Positions 33,725 through 46,126 of a DNA stretch of 64,000 nt are shown piece by piece. Each line of letters starts with the position of its first letter. Positions within the stretch are counted from its first letter, which is position 1. The notes beneath the pieces were generated by a model that worked only from the letters and a program-made list of their open reading frames with translations, made no database searches and had not been told where the DNA came from. Source of the DNA: Gambelia wislizenii (Eukaryota; Chordata; Lepidosauria; Squamata; Crotaphytidae); NCBI GenBank assembly GCA_030847615.1, contig JAUMIR010000005.1:111939116-112003115 (forward strand). The letters run 5' to 3'. Position numbers and translations under genes: made by a program.

Positions 33725-34250
33725 TATATTTTCATATGTTATTCATTCATGTACTCAATAGAATTTTGTGAAGATATTTCCTGTCTGCATATTTGTTCAC
33801 AAAGGAGGAGAGGGGAATGTCCAGGCTGGGTCTGCAGGACGAGTTGTATGGAGACTGTGCCCCCCCCCGGGGGGAAGCACTTTAAAGGGAGAAATAGAAA
33901 GAAATAGGGGTTAAGCATCCCATCCTATTTGTCATTCCCAACTGCAGCCTCCAACATCTACCTTACAGTTTTCATTTCTCCCTCTTCAATTTGTACCCTT
34001 CTTGTAAAAATACTAAAGAACAATTTTTTTCTAAAATACAAACCCCCTCTTCAGAGCTTTTTGGAAATTATGATACCACCGTTCACATGATTTTCTGAAT
34101 TAAAAACACAGAGGGTAAGCTAAGATTCTTAGAATCGTATAAGTTTCTTAATCAGCCAAAGAATACAAGTGAGAAAGAAAATGTATCTTTTTTACCAGCA
34201 GAAACACAGAACAGAAGAAAGTTATTGTGTTTCACCATGTCCAAGGACTT
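33725..34250. other. No recognisable feature
   Basis: Contains a C9-G7 palindrome (CCCCCCCCCGGGGGG) near 33861. No gene seen. Confidence 0.4.
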
Positions 34251-34254
34251 TTTC

Positions 34255-34803
34255 AGATGGGCTATTTATTCCATGGGAGGCACGGAACAGTGTCGAGAAA
34301 AAGTCTCCCGTTCAGATGACGTTGCCCCTTTTCTGTGCCTCTCCCGTCCTCATTCCAGTTTCTCCCATGATATTCTAATCACGGGGAAAGATTGTTATTA
34401 GATCACCTGTTCTGTTTCTGTCACAGAATCAGGGTGGTCTGAAAGGTGCCCCACTCCTCTCCTGCGATGACAGTGGCTGGGAGGAGGTCCGTTCAAAACA
34501 CTTCCAGGCACGGATGGGGACATCCAAGTAAGTGGCACCCTTTTTCCCCCTTCCCTGTGTTACTTGGGTGTGTGTGCATTTTTTTTGTGCTTGGTGTACC
34601 ATTTAAATGCATTTTTGATGTTTTAGTTTTGAATTTCCCTTGCATCGTTCTCTTGCGAGAACTTGCGAGATTTGCTTTCTGGGGAAAGTTCCTGCTGCAG
34701 AATCAAGGTAAGTGTGCAAACGTTTTTACCTTATTTCACAGCAGGAATGGGAATGGAGGTGGCAGGGCAGGAACGGGGCATTTGGCCCCATCTGAAAAAG
34801 TCC
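34255..34803 (+). mobile_element. Non-autonomous TIR transposon (copy E, 549 bp)
   Basis: The left end GGACTTTTTCAGATGGG is inverted at the right as CCCCATCTGAAAAAGTCC. The flanks are CAA and TAA, a one-mismatch 3-bp duplication. The interior aligns with copies A and F: ACTTCCAGGCACGGATGGGG, TGTTACTTGGGTG, GTGCTTGGTGTACC and AATTTCCCTTGCATCG. Donor-splice-like CAAGTAAGT (34525-34533) and AAGGTAAGT (34705-34713) are present. The 137-codon open frame inside it has no transposase motif and is not shared by the other copies. Confidence 0.85.
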
Positions 34804-34804
34804 T

Positions 34805-36885
34805 AAGCCTCACACACATGCACATGTACTCACATGCAGCAAAGGGGGAAATGAGCTAGAGAAGGTTGCAAGTGAATGGAAAGGAAGGAGGAGTGTCTCC
34901 TACCATCCCCTGATATATAGGGACGAAAAGCCTCAGGAAAATTAAAGTTGATTTGACAAAGCAGTGAGCAACTCCCCCACCCACCAAAGCACATGTTAAA
35001 GTTAAATTTTTTCAGCTTTCTCCTTGCTAAATCCCTCTTAGTAATTTGACTGGCTCATGAATGCCCTGAAATCAAGATCTGAGTGATGAGCCCATTAGTT
35101 TTGAAACTTTTGTCTCTTTTCTATGAATCTGTACATCCACTATTGCAGTCCACAAACCCTCAAAAGCATATTCAAAGTTTCTATGCTCCCTTAAACATGA
35201 AGCATTTTATGTTCTTCATCTGGGTCAAACATTTATTCTTTAACTTGTTACCAAACACTGGCTTCCATGAACAGAACAGACCCTTGGTAAGGGATGTCTT
35301 TGCTTTTCACATCTCAATGTGCAACACCCAGAGGGTAAACTGAAAAGTAATTCCCCCCACTCATTTTAAAAGTTTATTTTCAGTTACTTGAAAGGGAGGA
35401 GACATTTATTAATGCAAAGTGGTTTTCACAACACTTACAGTTAGCTTGCACCATTTGTACTTCATTAACCTTTATCTTTTATTAATGCATTTTCTTGGCA
35501 CATCTTTTTTTAAAAAGATTTAACTAAATATGGGACTGTTCAAGAACTATTAGGTATGTTGATTCTGTTCAAGATGTTACATGATTTTCTTGCTAGTACC
35601 ATAGAGCAAGGATTCTCACCACCCAAAAGGTCAACTTTGATGCTTGAGATTTCTGAAAACTGAGGTCCAGTACTAACTGCAGTGGAATACAATTACAAAA
35701 GAGTAACAGCACAGTGGTGGAGCTACATCACAGAACAATTAAGTAACACAACACCACTCTTTCTGAATAGAATTGTGGGGTGTAAAATGGTGACCTACAT
35801 GGCCATGGTTTCTCCTCATTGTCCACTCCTCGCTGTGTGTCCGGGGCCACATCTCTAAGCCTAACCTATCTCACAAAACCATTATGGACTCAATAACTAG
35901 GACAGACTTAACATTAGGTAGGGTTTATTATTTCTACAGTGTAGGTTACCCTCGGATGTGCTGAAGAGTTTATTTCTTATCTGCCCATCATCTTTCAGAA
36001 GAATAGAGTACAAGTGTACTTTGTAGTACATCATCAAAAATAGGAAATGTGCAATAAGACAGTAATAGCAGCATAAACAATGAACATAGATTAGTATATT
36101 TCCATAGGCCAATTTTTATATATGTATAAATATAAATTTAGAAATAGTAACTATCATTTGTATAAAAATACAGTAAATCTCAACACACTAAGGAATCAGT
36201 TTGCTGTCCAAGTAAAGGCTTCTGATGTGGAATGTCAATGCCTTTGCTTTCTTTTCTTAGAATTCCTTGTGCTAAATCAGAATTATACAAGAGATCTTTC
36301 AAAGACAGCACATAATCCAACAGAGGACTGCCCTCTGTAAAACAGAATGCATGGATACTAAGTGTACCTGTTTATTGTCTCCAATAAGAACCTACAATTT
36401 TCATTCAGTTTTATGGAGACAGTGCTTTCATGAGAACAAAACTTTTGTCTGCCATTCTGACACTGTGTGGCCTCTTCCTTATGGACATGGATCCCACTAG
36501 GAACAAGTAGGCCTATGTATTCAGAGTGCATAGATGTGTTGTGAAATTTCAGTGGGTCACACTATAGAAAACAAGTTTTCATTTTTTAAAAAAATTAACA
36601 TTTATACATTTCATCTGTCTTTTTTTTTTAATCGCACAAAGTGATAATGCTACCTGAAGCTAATATACTGAACTATCTAGCCATTATTTCTTAACTCTGA
36701 ATTTATGACCTGCTATGAAGATGAATGTGCTCTATTTAGACTTCCAGGCCAACCACAGATCTTCAGGCTGCTTAATTATGGTTTGTGGTGGTGTCCTAAC
36801 TGACAACCAGTGGTGTGTACTCTACTAACAAACAAGAATCAGACACCACAGTCTAAAGACCGAGGCTCCCAACCTACCTGATAGT
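34805..36885. other. No recognisable feature
   Basis: AT-rich DNA with short open frames only; none has a known motif. Confidence 0.4.
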
Positions 36886-36889
36886 GAGA

Positions 36890-36990
36890 CCCAAAGTACA
36901 CATACTTGATAGAAAGTGCATATACCCAAAGAGCTCAATGGGGCTTACTTCTGAGTACATGTGCATAGGTTTGTGTTGTGAGCCAATTAA
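36890..36990. mobile_element. Short repeat of the GGGGCTTACTTCTGAGTA type
   Basis: AAAGTACACATACTTG, CCCAAAGAGCTCAATGGGG, CTTACTTCTGAGTACATG and GCATAGGTTTGTG match the plan of 5783-5868. Confidence 0.5.
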
Positions 36991-37468
36991 ACAACCCTCA
37001 GCCTACTTGCATAAACTATGGTGTGTTTTTTTAATGGACATTCTTTGCTATATGCTTTACTCTGATGTATCAAACCTGGTGCTTTCTCTTTTTCTCAGTC
37101 TTTGCATTTTAAAGTAGTATTTCTATTGCTGATTCTAATAGTATTTTTTAAAAAGTTATTAAACAACATGAAAAAAAGTATCTGGCCACTTTATAACACA
37201 TACTATTTCTTCAACTTTGCACATTATACTTTGGGATTGGGAGTGAGGGTCAAGAGCAAGGGAAAAAGTAGTGTTGTGTTTAAGAGACAAGGGGAAAGAA
37301 TGGAAGTATCATCAGTACAGTGATGATTCCCATCCAAACTATCTCCCATACTTTATTCTTCCAATAACTAGGGAAGGCATTGGAAACTTATATCAATTCC
37401 TGAGGATCTTTAAGTACTAGACACAGTGAAAAAACTAAACTCTGGTAGAGATGGAGACAGAAATCTTT

Positions 37469-37640
37469 AGAATCAGAGTTGGAAGAGAACACAAGGGCCA
37501 GCTAGTCCAACCCCCTGCCATACAGAAATACCCAATCAAAGCAGCCCCAACAGATGGCCATTCAGCCTCTGTTTAAAAACCTCTAAAGAAAGAGATTCTA
37601 CCACACTATGAGGCAGTGCATTCCGGGATCAATTAATCTG
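37469..37640 (-). mobile_element. CR1 LINE 3' end, older copy
   Basis: AGAATCAGAGTTGGAAGAGA, CACAAGGGCCAGCTAGTCCA, ACCCCCTGCCATACAG, CAACAGATGGCCATTCAGCC and CTGTTTAAAAACCTC are the reverse complement of the CR1 3' UTR and the end of its ORF. They are homologous to 52947-53100 but more diverged, and the GATTCTAT repeats are mostly lost. Confidence 0.88.
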
Positions 37641-37644
37641 CAGA

Positions 37645-38595
37645 CGAGGTCACTCAGTATCATTCACACTACAAAAATGAATTATTGTACTATGTGCTAT
37701 GTTCATATGGGGCTAGACCTAAAAAGTGTCAAGGAACTTGGATTGGTGCAACAAGGCACTTGTTGCCTATTGGTTTCTGGGCCTAATTTCAGATGCTAGC
37801 TCTTGCCTTTCATACCATAAACAACTTGGAAGCTGGGTCTAGATTCAACATCTTTGGCATTACAATATGGCAGATAGAAACACATTGAGAACAGAGTCTG
37901 TTTCATGGCACTATGACAGAGCACATAACTACGCTGGCCCCAGAGATCCAGTCCTTGGGCTCCAATCAGCACCTTAGAATTCCTCCTTGGGTCTGGTACT
38001 TAGGCCTCAAGATGACTGCTATTCTGGGCAGGTGGCTGTGTTGATCAGTGGGTTCAGAATAATAACTAGTGACCAGTTGTTAATGATTAAACTAAAACAT
38101 TTCAGACAAGAGATGTAGAAAGTAAGAAGAATAAAGATTATATAACTAATGAAAAAATAGACTTAAACAAGTTCCACACATACTTAGACCAGTTCCACAG
38201 AAGTAATCTTTCTGTCTGAAATCAAGCAACACTTCTGCCTAAAATCTCTGCATATTCTCAGCTCCCCCAAACTCAAATCTTCTCCATTCTCCTCTTCATA
38301 ACCAGCCCTTCCTCTATTTCTGACTCCCTAACTCTATTTCATCCTGCCTCTATCTTTCTCTTTCATAAACAAGCCTCTAGGTTATATACTTTTCCACACA
38401 GCCCCCACTTCACAGTATTCCAAATATAGACTGGTTCTAACCAGGCTTGCTCAGCTCCTCACTTCACAGGTGTCAACTCTGTATTATACTTAGGAAGGTT
38501 ATGCACAATGCAAAAACATTTCTTAGATGACAAGTAAAGGTCCAGACCTTTGATATGAACTCACTTATGATGTTGTTGTTGTTTTTGCTTTTGTT
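37645..38595. other. No recognisable feature
   Basis: A pyrimidine-rich stretch spans roughly 38250-38400. No gene was recognised. Confidence 0.4.
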
Positions 38596-38599
38596 GTTG

Positions 38600-38760
38600 T
38601 TGCTATGACACTGGGATAATATTGCTCCCCTGTTGTTTTTATGATGTATTATTTTTAAGTATGTTGTTAGCTGCCTTGGGACCCATTACTGGGAGAAAGG
38701 TGGGCTATAAATGAATACATTTATTACTATTATTATTATTAGTAGTAGTAGTAGTAGTAT
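38600..38760 (+). mobile_element. L2-type LINE 3' end with ATT/AGT tail
   Basis: GTTGTTAGCTGCCTTGGGAC, CCATTACTGGGAGAAAGG and TGGGCTATAAATGAATACAT are L2 3' UTR words, followed by (ATT)n and (AGT)n at 38724-38760. No coding part is present. Confidence 0.75.
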
Positions 38761-38764
38761 TCAT

Positions 38765-39790
38765 TGATGTGCATAGTCACTGACTTCATTTTTGTTGATT
38801 ATTTTTATTTTTTTGAATACTGCAGGAGATAATTGTTGCAAACTGCTCTTTATAGGCTAACATCGTGAAGTGTAAGTTACTGAATGTTTCATAATAAATG
38901 AACATTTCACCATCAGCTGCACTCACTTACCTCAGTGTCTTTACCCCTGAAAGATTCAAAACCAAGGTTCCATGGACATTTTGAACCAACCAGAGTTTTA
39001 AAAAACTCTTTGGGGGAAAATTATGAGTGAATAAATGCTGACCATAGGGTTAAACACCTTATTCTCCACTGCTTCTCTGCTCAAGATCTCTCCCAGATGC
39101 TTTTATTTAATTTTTTTAAAATGGATTTCTTAGCCAGTTGTTCTTATTTGTCACAGGGAAAAAAACAAAATAAACATAAAGTAAGCACAGCTCAGGATAG
39201 GATCTAGTACCAGTGAAACATTTAAGACCTTGCTATCTTTGGCTACAAGAAAAATGAGATGCTTTATATAAAGGCTTTCTATAAAGGCCTGCCAAATAGC
39301 TCCCACAAAAAAAACAGTCTCTTTCTTTCACAATGGTCATGCATATGTTGTCATGCTTCTATTAATATTTACCCCACAGTAGCTATTCTGCCTTACATAC
39401 TCTTACCATTATCTTGCCATAAAAGGGCCTTATCTGAAGAATCAATAGTAACAAACCTGACCATTAATCAGCTCTCCAGGCAGAACTGGGCAGATGTTCC
39501 ATGCAAATGTATTCATTAAAGGGTTCCCGACAATCTCAGTTGTTCAACAGATACATACCTTTTATGTCATTGGTCTCTGCTACTGTATACCTTTTATGTA
39601 TTCCTGTTTAATATCAGTACATTATTCTAATTATTTAGCTAGGATAATGTGCCTTTTTCTTCACTGTCCAGGCTATTGACACTGGCTGGAGGGGGAATGA
39701 TACAAATGCACAAAGGAGTGCATCTGCCACCAGAAAAGAGTGAGTTCTTCTGCTATGCATACATATCCCTGAAAAATTTCACAGCCTTGA
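38765..39790. other. No recognisable feature
   Basis: AT-rich DNA; nothing recognised on either strand. Confidence 0.4.
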
Positions 39791-39794
39791 CATA

Positions 39795-40366
39795 GGACTT
39801 TATCAGACAGACAAAATACGGTGTCATAATGATGCCACATAACTGCGAAAGGGTGAACATATCAGACAACATCGCCCTTTCGTGGTTATGCCCTGTCAAA
39901 ATTCTGTAGTTTTTAATTGACAGCTTAAGCTGTCAATAGAGCCCTCTGCCACTTTTGTGCCAGCATTGCCAGCATGCAAAACCTCGGGCCATTTGACTCT
40001 CATCACTGCAGTGAGAGTGGCTGGTCCAGCACAAACACTTCTGGGTGAGATGGGGACATCTAGGTAAGTTTCACTCTTTTTTGACTCTCCTCAGGTTACT
40101 TGGGACTTTTAAAGTATGCCTAGGTGCTTAGTGTAACTTTTTATGTGTATATTTTGTTTCTATTTTTAAATTTCCTGCACAACAAAGTCTTGCAGGATTT
40201 CGAGCAAGGAAGTGAATGGGGCTCTGTTCACTTCCTCTTTATTGCTGGGGAGCCTTTGCCAGGAGAGGAAGGTACATGCAGGGGGAAGCGTTCTTTTGTT
40301 GGCATAGAAATGTGTTTTTCTATGCTGGCAAAAGAAAGTCTTAAAAGGGGTCATCTGATAAAGTCC
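39795..40366 (+). mobile_element. Non-autonomous TIR transposon (copy F, 572 bp)
   Basis: The left end GGACTTTATCAGACAG is inverted at the right as ATCTGATAAAGTCC. ATA lies on both sides (39792-39794 and 40367-40369). The inner palindrome AATTGACAGCTTAAGCTGTC is near 39915. The donor-splice-like TAGGTAAGT lies at 40061-40069. The block GGAAGTGAATGGGGCTCTG is shared with A and, inverted, with D. The 91-codon open frame inside has no recognised domain. Confidence 0.87.
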
Positions 40367-40369
40367 ATA

Positions 40370-41100
40370 GATTCTCCTGCCATGTTGAAATTCCTATGAC
40401 TGAAATTCCTTTTCCTTTATGATATCAATAGACTAAGACAAGGGGGACATTGTTCAGCTCTCCAGATATTGCTGAACTGAAGTTCCCAGCAATCCTAAAC
40501 AGATTGTTCCCTTACCCTGATTTATGGTGAACAAGAAATACATTTGCACTAGACTTAACAGGGAGACATCATAACTGCATGAATTAGTTAAACTGTTCAA
40601 GCGTAATTCTTTTTTTTTCCTTCATGAGCAAAATGGTTTTAATTCCCCACCCCCCTGAATATTCTTTATACCCTACGTTAGGTATAGTGAATTAGGCCTT
40701 ACTCCCTGTACTCTGTCCCATTTATCTTCTAAGTTACACATATTCCCATTTTACCTTCCTCTCTGCATAGGGTTTATTAGATAGGCTCATAGCTAGCCCA
40801 TGTAAAAGTTGGATTTATGAGCTCTATAGACAAGAAAAGGACCCAAAGAATCACATTTTGTATTTTAAAATTTAAAAAAAAAGCATTTTAAGCAAATACT
40901 CTGTGTTATAACTATGGCACAGCACATACTTGGCCTTCTCCCTGACCTAAAACAGCAAATGTTTCCTGAAAGATATGGTACAAATATATCCATATAAAAA
41001 CATTGTGGATAAATCTAAGCCCAATGAAGAAAACAAAGCATCATTGATAAATTTAATCCAGCAAAGCAAGGGAATGATTTGGGACAACACTGATGGTTTA
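40370..41100. other. Unassigned; possible MITE scrap at 40445-40510
   Basis: CAGCTCTCCAGATATTGCTG and GAAGTTCCCAGCAATCC resemble the CATCTGGAGG-type MITE. The rest is AT-rich and unrecognised. Confidence 0.35.
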
Positions 41101-41103
41101 GCT

Positions 41104-41300
41104 CGTTGTTGTTATGTGCCTTCAAGTCAGACCCATCATATGATTACCCTATGATAGGGTTTTCTTGGCAAGTTTCATTCAGAGAAGGCCTTCCGCTGAG
41201 GCTGAGGCTGAGAGAATGATTTGCTCAGCCAGCAGTTTCTACTACAAAGCAGAGACTTGAACCCTGGTTTCCTAGTGCCCTGGTCTAACACTCAAATCTA
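41104..41300 (-). mobile_element. MIR-like tRNA-derived SINE
   Basis: CGTTGTTGTTATGTGCCTTC, TAGGGTTTTCTTGGCAAG and GAGGCTGAGAGAATGATTTG lead into a head complement ACTTGAACCCTGGTTTCC and GTCTAACACTCAAATC. The core is partly decayed. Confidence 0.78.
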
Positions 41301-41349
41301 TACTTTCCAATATTTCACAGATGAAAAACAGGATATGTGTGCCCAAACA

Positions 41350-41650
41350 ACATTGGGGCAAATTCAAAATGGCAAACATTATTAAAGAAAGAACATACAA
41401 ACTAGGAGAGGCTGCAGCAGTTTGCTTTTGCCTGAGCTTACTGGAAGGGCAAGACTTAACCTCTGCCCTCTTCTTCCTGCTGAGTGCAAACTACTTTTCG
41501 CACTCTGAACTCACTCTGCAGCAATTGAAGTAAGCTGAGGATGAAGGGGAAAAGTAGAAGCAGGAAGGATACATTGGGACATTGTAAAAGCAACTGAAAA
41601 AGTGGGATGACAGAGTAATAATCCAGACTGTCCCCACAAAATTGGAACAG
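41350..41650 (+). repeat. Unclassified dispersed repeat (TTGCTTTTGCCTGAGC), copy 2
   Basis: Aligns along about 280 bp with the reverse complement of 14275-14575. Shared words include CTAGGAG, TTGCTTTTGCCTGAGC, CTGCTGAGT, CAGCAATTGAAGTAA, GGGACATTGTAAAAGC and GGGATGACAGAG. No TIR, head or coding motif was seen. Confidence 0.65.
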
Positions 41651-41654
41651 TGGG

Positions 41655-44600
41655 GGAGTATCAAAACTACTACACCTAGTCGTTGCATAATATTCTTCTT
41701 TTAGACTGAAACAGTTTTAGATTTTGAGCTTAAGTGAGAAATCATATTTTTTCTGGAGTAAAAAAATCTGCACCTTTCTGGGAATACCCACTCAACCAGT
41801 TCCCTCTAAAGTCCTTCATAATACCAGAGTACCCTTTGATTAGGTAAAGGAGTAAGAACAGGTTGTTACTTAGGTTATAGATAAGGAAACTCCACTATAA
41901 ATTATAGTAGCTATAAGAATTGGGGGAAACTATTGAAAGCTCAAATGTATAGAAAAGAAGGAGGCAAAAATGTGGGGATGGAGACTGCTTCTGCTCCTTT
42001 GCATTTCAGAAAGACAGGGCTCCTTCCTGTTGCCATATTCCTTGCTGTTGCAATATTTACTGGAACAAAATTATATAAAGCATGAAACAATATTATTCCA
42101 GGAGCATTATGGGGAATAAAAATATCACAGAGTGGCAAAGAGCTGGGCAGTGCTCATGGGTTTTGCACCCTCCTGACCCTTTCAATTCATATCTCTCAAA
42201 AAATACTTCCCACTTTTGCCACCTCTCAATGAGGTGGCCCTTCAGTTCAACCTTTGCAGGTATGTCAAATAAACTCAGGGTCATCACATGGCAATGCAAG
42301 GCCATAATACACAGAAGGAAAGTGGAACTAATGACATTGCACATTTCAAACTTTTCAACACTTATCATCATTTTCCAAGCGATAGGATAAGAATCCTACA
42401 AAAGGACAGGGAGAAGCTAAACTTTCATATACCAAAGGGAAGGGAAGTGAGAATGTCAACTTGAAACAAATAGGTAAGGAGATAATAGTTTACTTTCAGT
42501 TTCCAGAAGGACTGTTTATTAATGTGAAGAGGAGGAAAGAGGCACTGTATAACAGAAAAAAGGTGCTTCACCACATGGAAAAAATATGGAATGGTAAGGG
42601 TGAAAAACAGATTGAATACGGTCTCTCTTGTGCAACTCCATAACAAACCCATACAGACTGAAGAGGTCTGATAACAACTATATGTACAGTATATACCAAG
42701 AACATATCAAACTATAAAAGAAGTGTGACATCATTAAAACAGAAGGAAACATAAAAGCAAATAGCAAAATTGGCTTGTGGCAGGTCAACTGTCTAACAAT
42801 ACAACAACCTTGCACTCACTACTATGTAGATGCTTCTGTATGGAAAAAAGACTTTTGCTGCATGTTTTTGTATAAAATCTTTTCAGAGCTTGGAAAGTAA
42901 CTTTCTAAAAGCAATTTACGTAACTTGTTGGAAAACCCTCTCTACAAATAATTCTTTTCCTCAATGTTGAAAAAAAGATAAACTCATTGTGTTGTTTTTG
43001 GTCAGGGGTAGGAACTTTGAACCACACAGGATGAATGCATTGCAGCCCTTAAATACCCCTGAAACAGAACCAAAAATTAAGGAAAAAGTTTTATTCTACT
43101 TAATGTTATCCCCCCCCCCGCAATAACTCCAGGGGTCCCTTCCCTCCCTGAAAGTGCAGCAGAGAGTACTGCTTCAAGGATGAGAAGTGACTTCCATTCA
43201 CCCAAAATGTGATTTCCGGATACACTAGGGAGCATTGTTATGGTCCACAGAGGAGTAAAAAATGATCCTCCAATTCCTAGAGTGTGCCCACCTCTCTAAT
43301 AAGTAGAATTGGCACCAACCAAATACAATAGAAAAAGAGCAGCAGAGTTGGTGGAGCCCCAAAGATTTTTGTTTTTAAAAAAGTACCCAAAAACTTCCCA
43401 GTGAAGCCTGAGTAAGCCCACTGGCCACAGAACAATATGAAAAAATGGGTGACGTTGAACTGGGATTACCTGCAAATAGGACTGTCTAGCTGGCAACCTG
43501 AACAGGAGAGTCCATACTATAGTGTATTATTCCAGGTCTAAACTGTTCTTTCGTATAGGAAATTCTTGAAATACAGTAGAAGTGGCAATAGTAGTGGTAC
43601 TATGTGATTCATTATCCCTTGCTTCTATTTTAGTTAGGATTGATATAACATGTTTTCAGTGTTCAAAGCTCTTCACATGCACAATCACAATGATTCTTAT
43701 ATCACCATTAAATTCTGACACACATTATAGATAGGGTTCTGGGACTCAGACTCAGTCAGTGGCTTGCTTGAGGTCACTGTGAGTTCATAGTCTAGATTTC
43801 TGCTTCAGATTCTAATGTCAAGGAATTTCAAGCATCACATCTTGCTTTTTCCAAAAGTAAAGAAAACAATGAAATCATCACATCTTTTAATCAAATAGTC
43901 TCTAGCTTATTTAAAAAAACTAAAAGGAGGCTCTTCAATTTGGCTTAGCAAATGGAAATGTGGTTTCTATTTCAATGGTGTTGTGAATCCATGTTGGGTT
44001 TTAGCCCCAACTGTACCTTGGAACTATCCAAGGTGCTGAACCCTTTCCCCCCACTTAGGTTCTTTAAAGCATAGCATAAAACCCAAGGGAGGTTAAATAA
44101 CCAATTAAACCACCAACTCCCACTGTGGAAGCTTCTTGTTAAGTAAGTGTATGAGTGTTTAAAAAACTGATCAGACAATGCAAGCTTTCCCCTCCCCCCT
44201 TAGGAACCCACAGAATAAGAATGTATTACTCAGGAGATTCTTAACCAAGCAAAGTTCTCTCTGACCTCTTCATTCATTTCAAAGCAATCAGGCTCCAATT
44301 CTGACCAGTGGAGAGTTGCTGTGTTAGTCCATCTATGGCCTCCCAGCATTTTCTTAGCAAGGAAGGAAGAAAGCGAAGCTTAGCTTGTATTACACATACA
44401 AGAGAAATATTCAAAGCTTTGTGGATCACATGTCATCCATGCCCATAGCCCCAGAGCTGCAAGCCTTTTTGAATGGCCCAGTCAAGGTGATTGCCTTTAA
44501 GTATAATAATCATTTCCCATGCTGGGCCATTCTCTGAAAGGGGAGGAATGGGGATGAACTATAAACAAGCTTAATTTATGCAGCAAGTACTGTAGAAGAC

Positions 44601-44985
44601 TGGGTTCTGCACTTTCCATTCATTGAAAATAACAGAGGAGATGAGCCAAGTGGAAAAGAGCCAGATTCCTTTAAAGATCTGTCCCTTGGTGAAGCCAGAG
44701 GAGAGCGCTCTCTGAAAGAGGTTCTGACTGGGCACACTGTCAAAGCTCTGCTGGCTCTACAAAGAAAGAGATAACGCCTCTAGGACAGATTCATGTACTT
44801 TCCTGCTTACAAAGTTAATTTTGAGCACAAACCCATCACATTGGAGGTCTTTATTTGATGCAAGCTTCTCTTCTTAGGACATGAAAGTTGCTCAGAAAAC
44901 AGGGAAGAATCCAATCCACCACTTTTATTGTTCTGCTTCACTGTCTTTGAGGGCTTTGAACAAATTGTTTGGCTTGTTTTGCAGA
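41655..44985. other. No recognisable feature
   Basis: The longest stretch without an identified element. It contains a C-run near 43110 and short open frames without known motifs. It may be host intron or intergenic DNA, or repeats too old to read. Confidence 0.4.
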
Positions 44986-44986
44986 T

Positions 44987-44987
<1 letters not shown>

Positions 44988-45024
<37 letters not shown>
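44988..45024. repeat. (TC)n(AC)n compound microsatellite
   Basis: A TC run passes directly into an AC run. Confidence 0.96.
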
Positions 45025-45945
45025 GTGCTGAATACAGCCTGTCTGCACATGCACACACAGTGCTTGAGGCACAGTTAAACAGCTTCTTCACAAAATGTTG
45101 CATACTTCTAGCTCAACATTTTTCTTCTTCTTGATTAATGTTGTTCCTTGTTACATGTTCAAACAGACACAAGGACCAAGGGGAGGGTGTACCTTACCTA
45201 TTCTTTAGAAGTCTTTCTCTTTCTTATTTCCTATCATGGGCCCTATTAGGCATGGGCTGTACCCTCATACCCTGCAATGCTGTGGGCTTGCCTCTAGTTT
45301 AGAAATAACAAAGTACACCATGGTGTTGGAGAGAAATACAGGCCTGGGAAAGTTAATTTTAGGGAACTCCACAACTCTCAGCCAGCCACTTGTGCTGTGG
45401 CAGTTGTCATCCAAAAAAATAACTTTTTCAAGCTCAGAATAAGGCTCGTGGTGCTCTGGCTACTGCTCAACCTTCCTTCCAAGAAGCTCAAAATAGTAAA
45501 TATGTGCTTACTTCACTTTATCCCCACAAAATTACCCCAAGTAGATGGGGAAACAGTATCATGTCCCAAAGCCATCTACTAAACTTCCCAGCTTGGCAGA
45601 AAACAAAATCAATTTTCTTGATGAAAGTCAAATGCTCTGTCTGTCAAACTATATTCTATCCCCAGAAGAAATCATACTGCAACACAGGCTTCACATTTCT
45701 TTGCAAAACTGATAACTTATCATTCTACCTATCGTTCTTGGTACTTTGTGTTCCTTCTCAACCTCATTGTAGGGAATACCACTGCCAGCTGTTTATTATG
45801 TCCTAAAGATTCTTTCCTCCTCAACCTCATAGCAAGCAGGGTTGTGTTTTTTTTGGGGGGGGGGTGGTTATTTCCTAAAAATGCTTATCCCACCAATGCC
45901 ACTACCTTTCTGTGCTGGTGGGATTGCATGCTCCTGTGAGGGAAC
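45025..45945. other. No recognisable feature; short local duplication
   Basis: CCTTCTCAACCTCATTGTAG (near 45751) is partly repeated as TCCTCCTCAACCTCATAGC about 65 bp later. A T8-G10 run lies near 45847. No gene seen. Confidence 0.4.
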
Positions 45946-46126
45946 AGACTATGCTGATGGCAGTAATGCTGCTAGTCAGGTCTCGCGTATCAGTCAGGCT
46001 TTTGCTGAGGAACCCTACCAAATGTTCCAAGCAGCTACTGGGCAGAAACAGTAATGGAAGGTGACACTGATGGAGGATCTCTGAGAAAGGATGACAGTGG
46101 CATCATAGCTAAAATGTGTTTGTACT

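Noticed and set aside
34446..34859. A 137-codon open frame considered as a transposase remnant.
   Set aside because: It lies in TIR copy E, is not conserved in copies A, D or F, and shows no DDE or DNA-binding motif.
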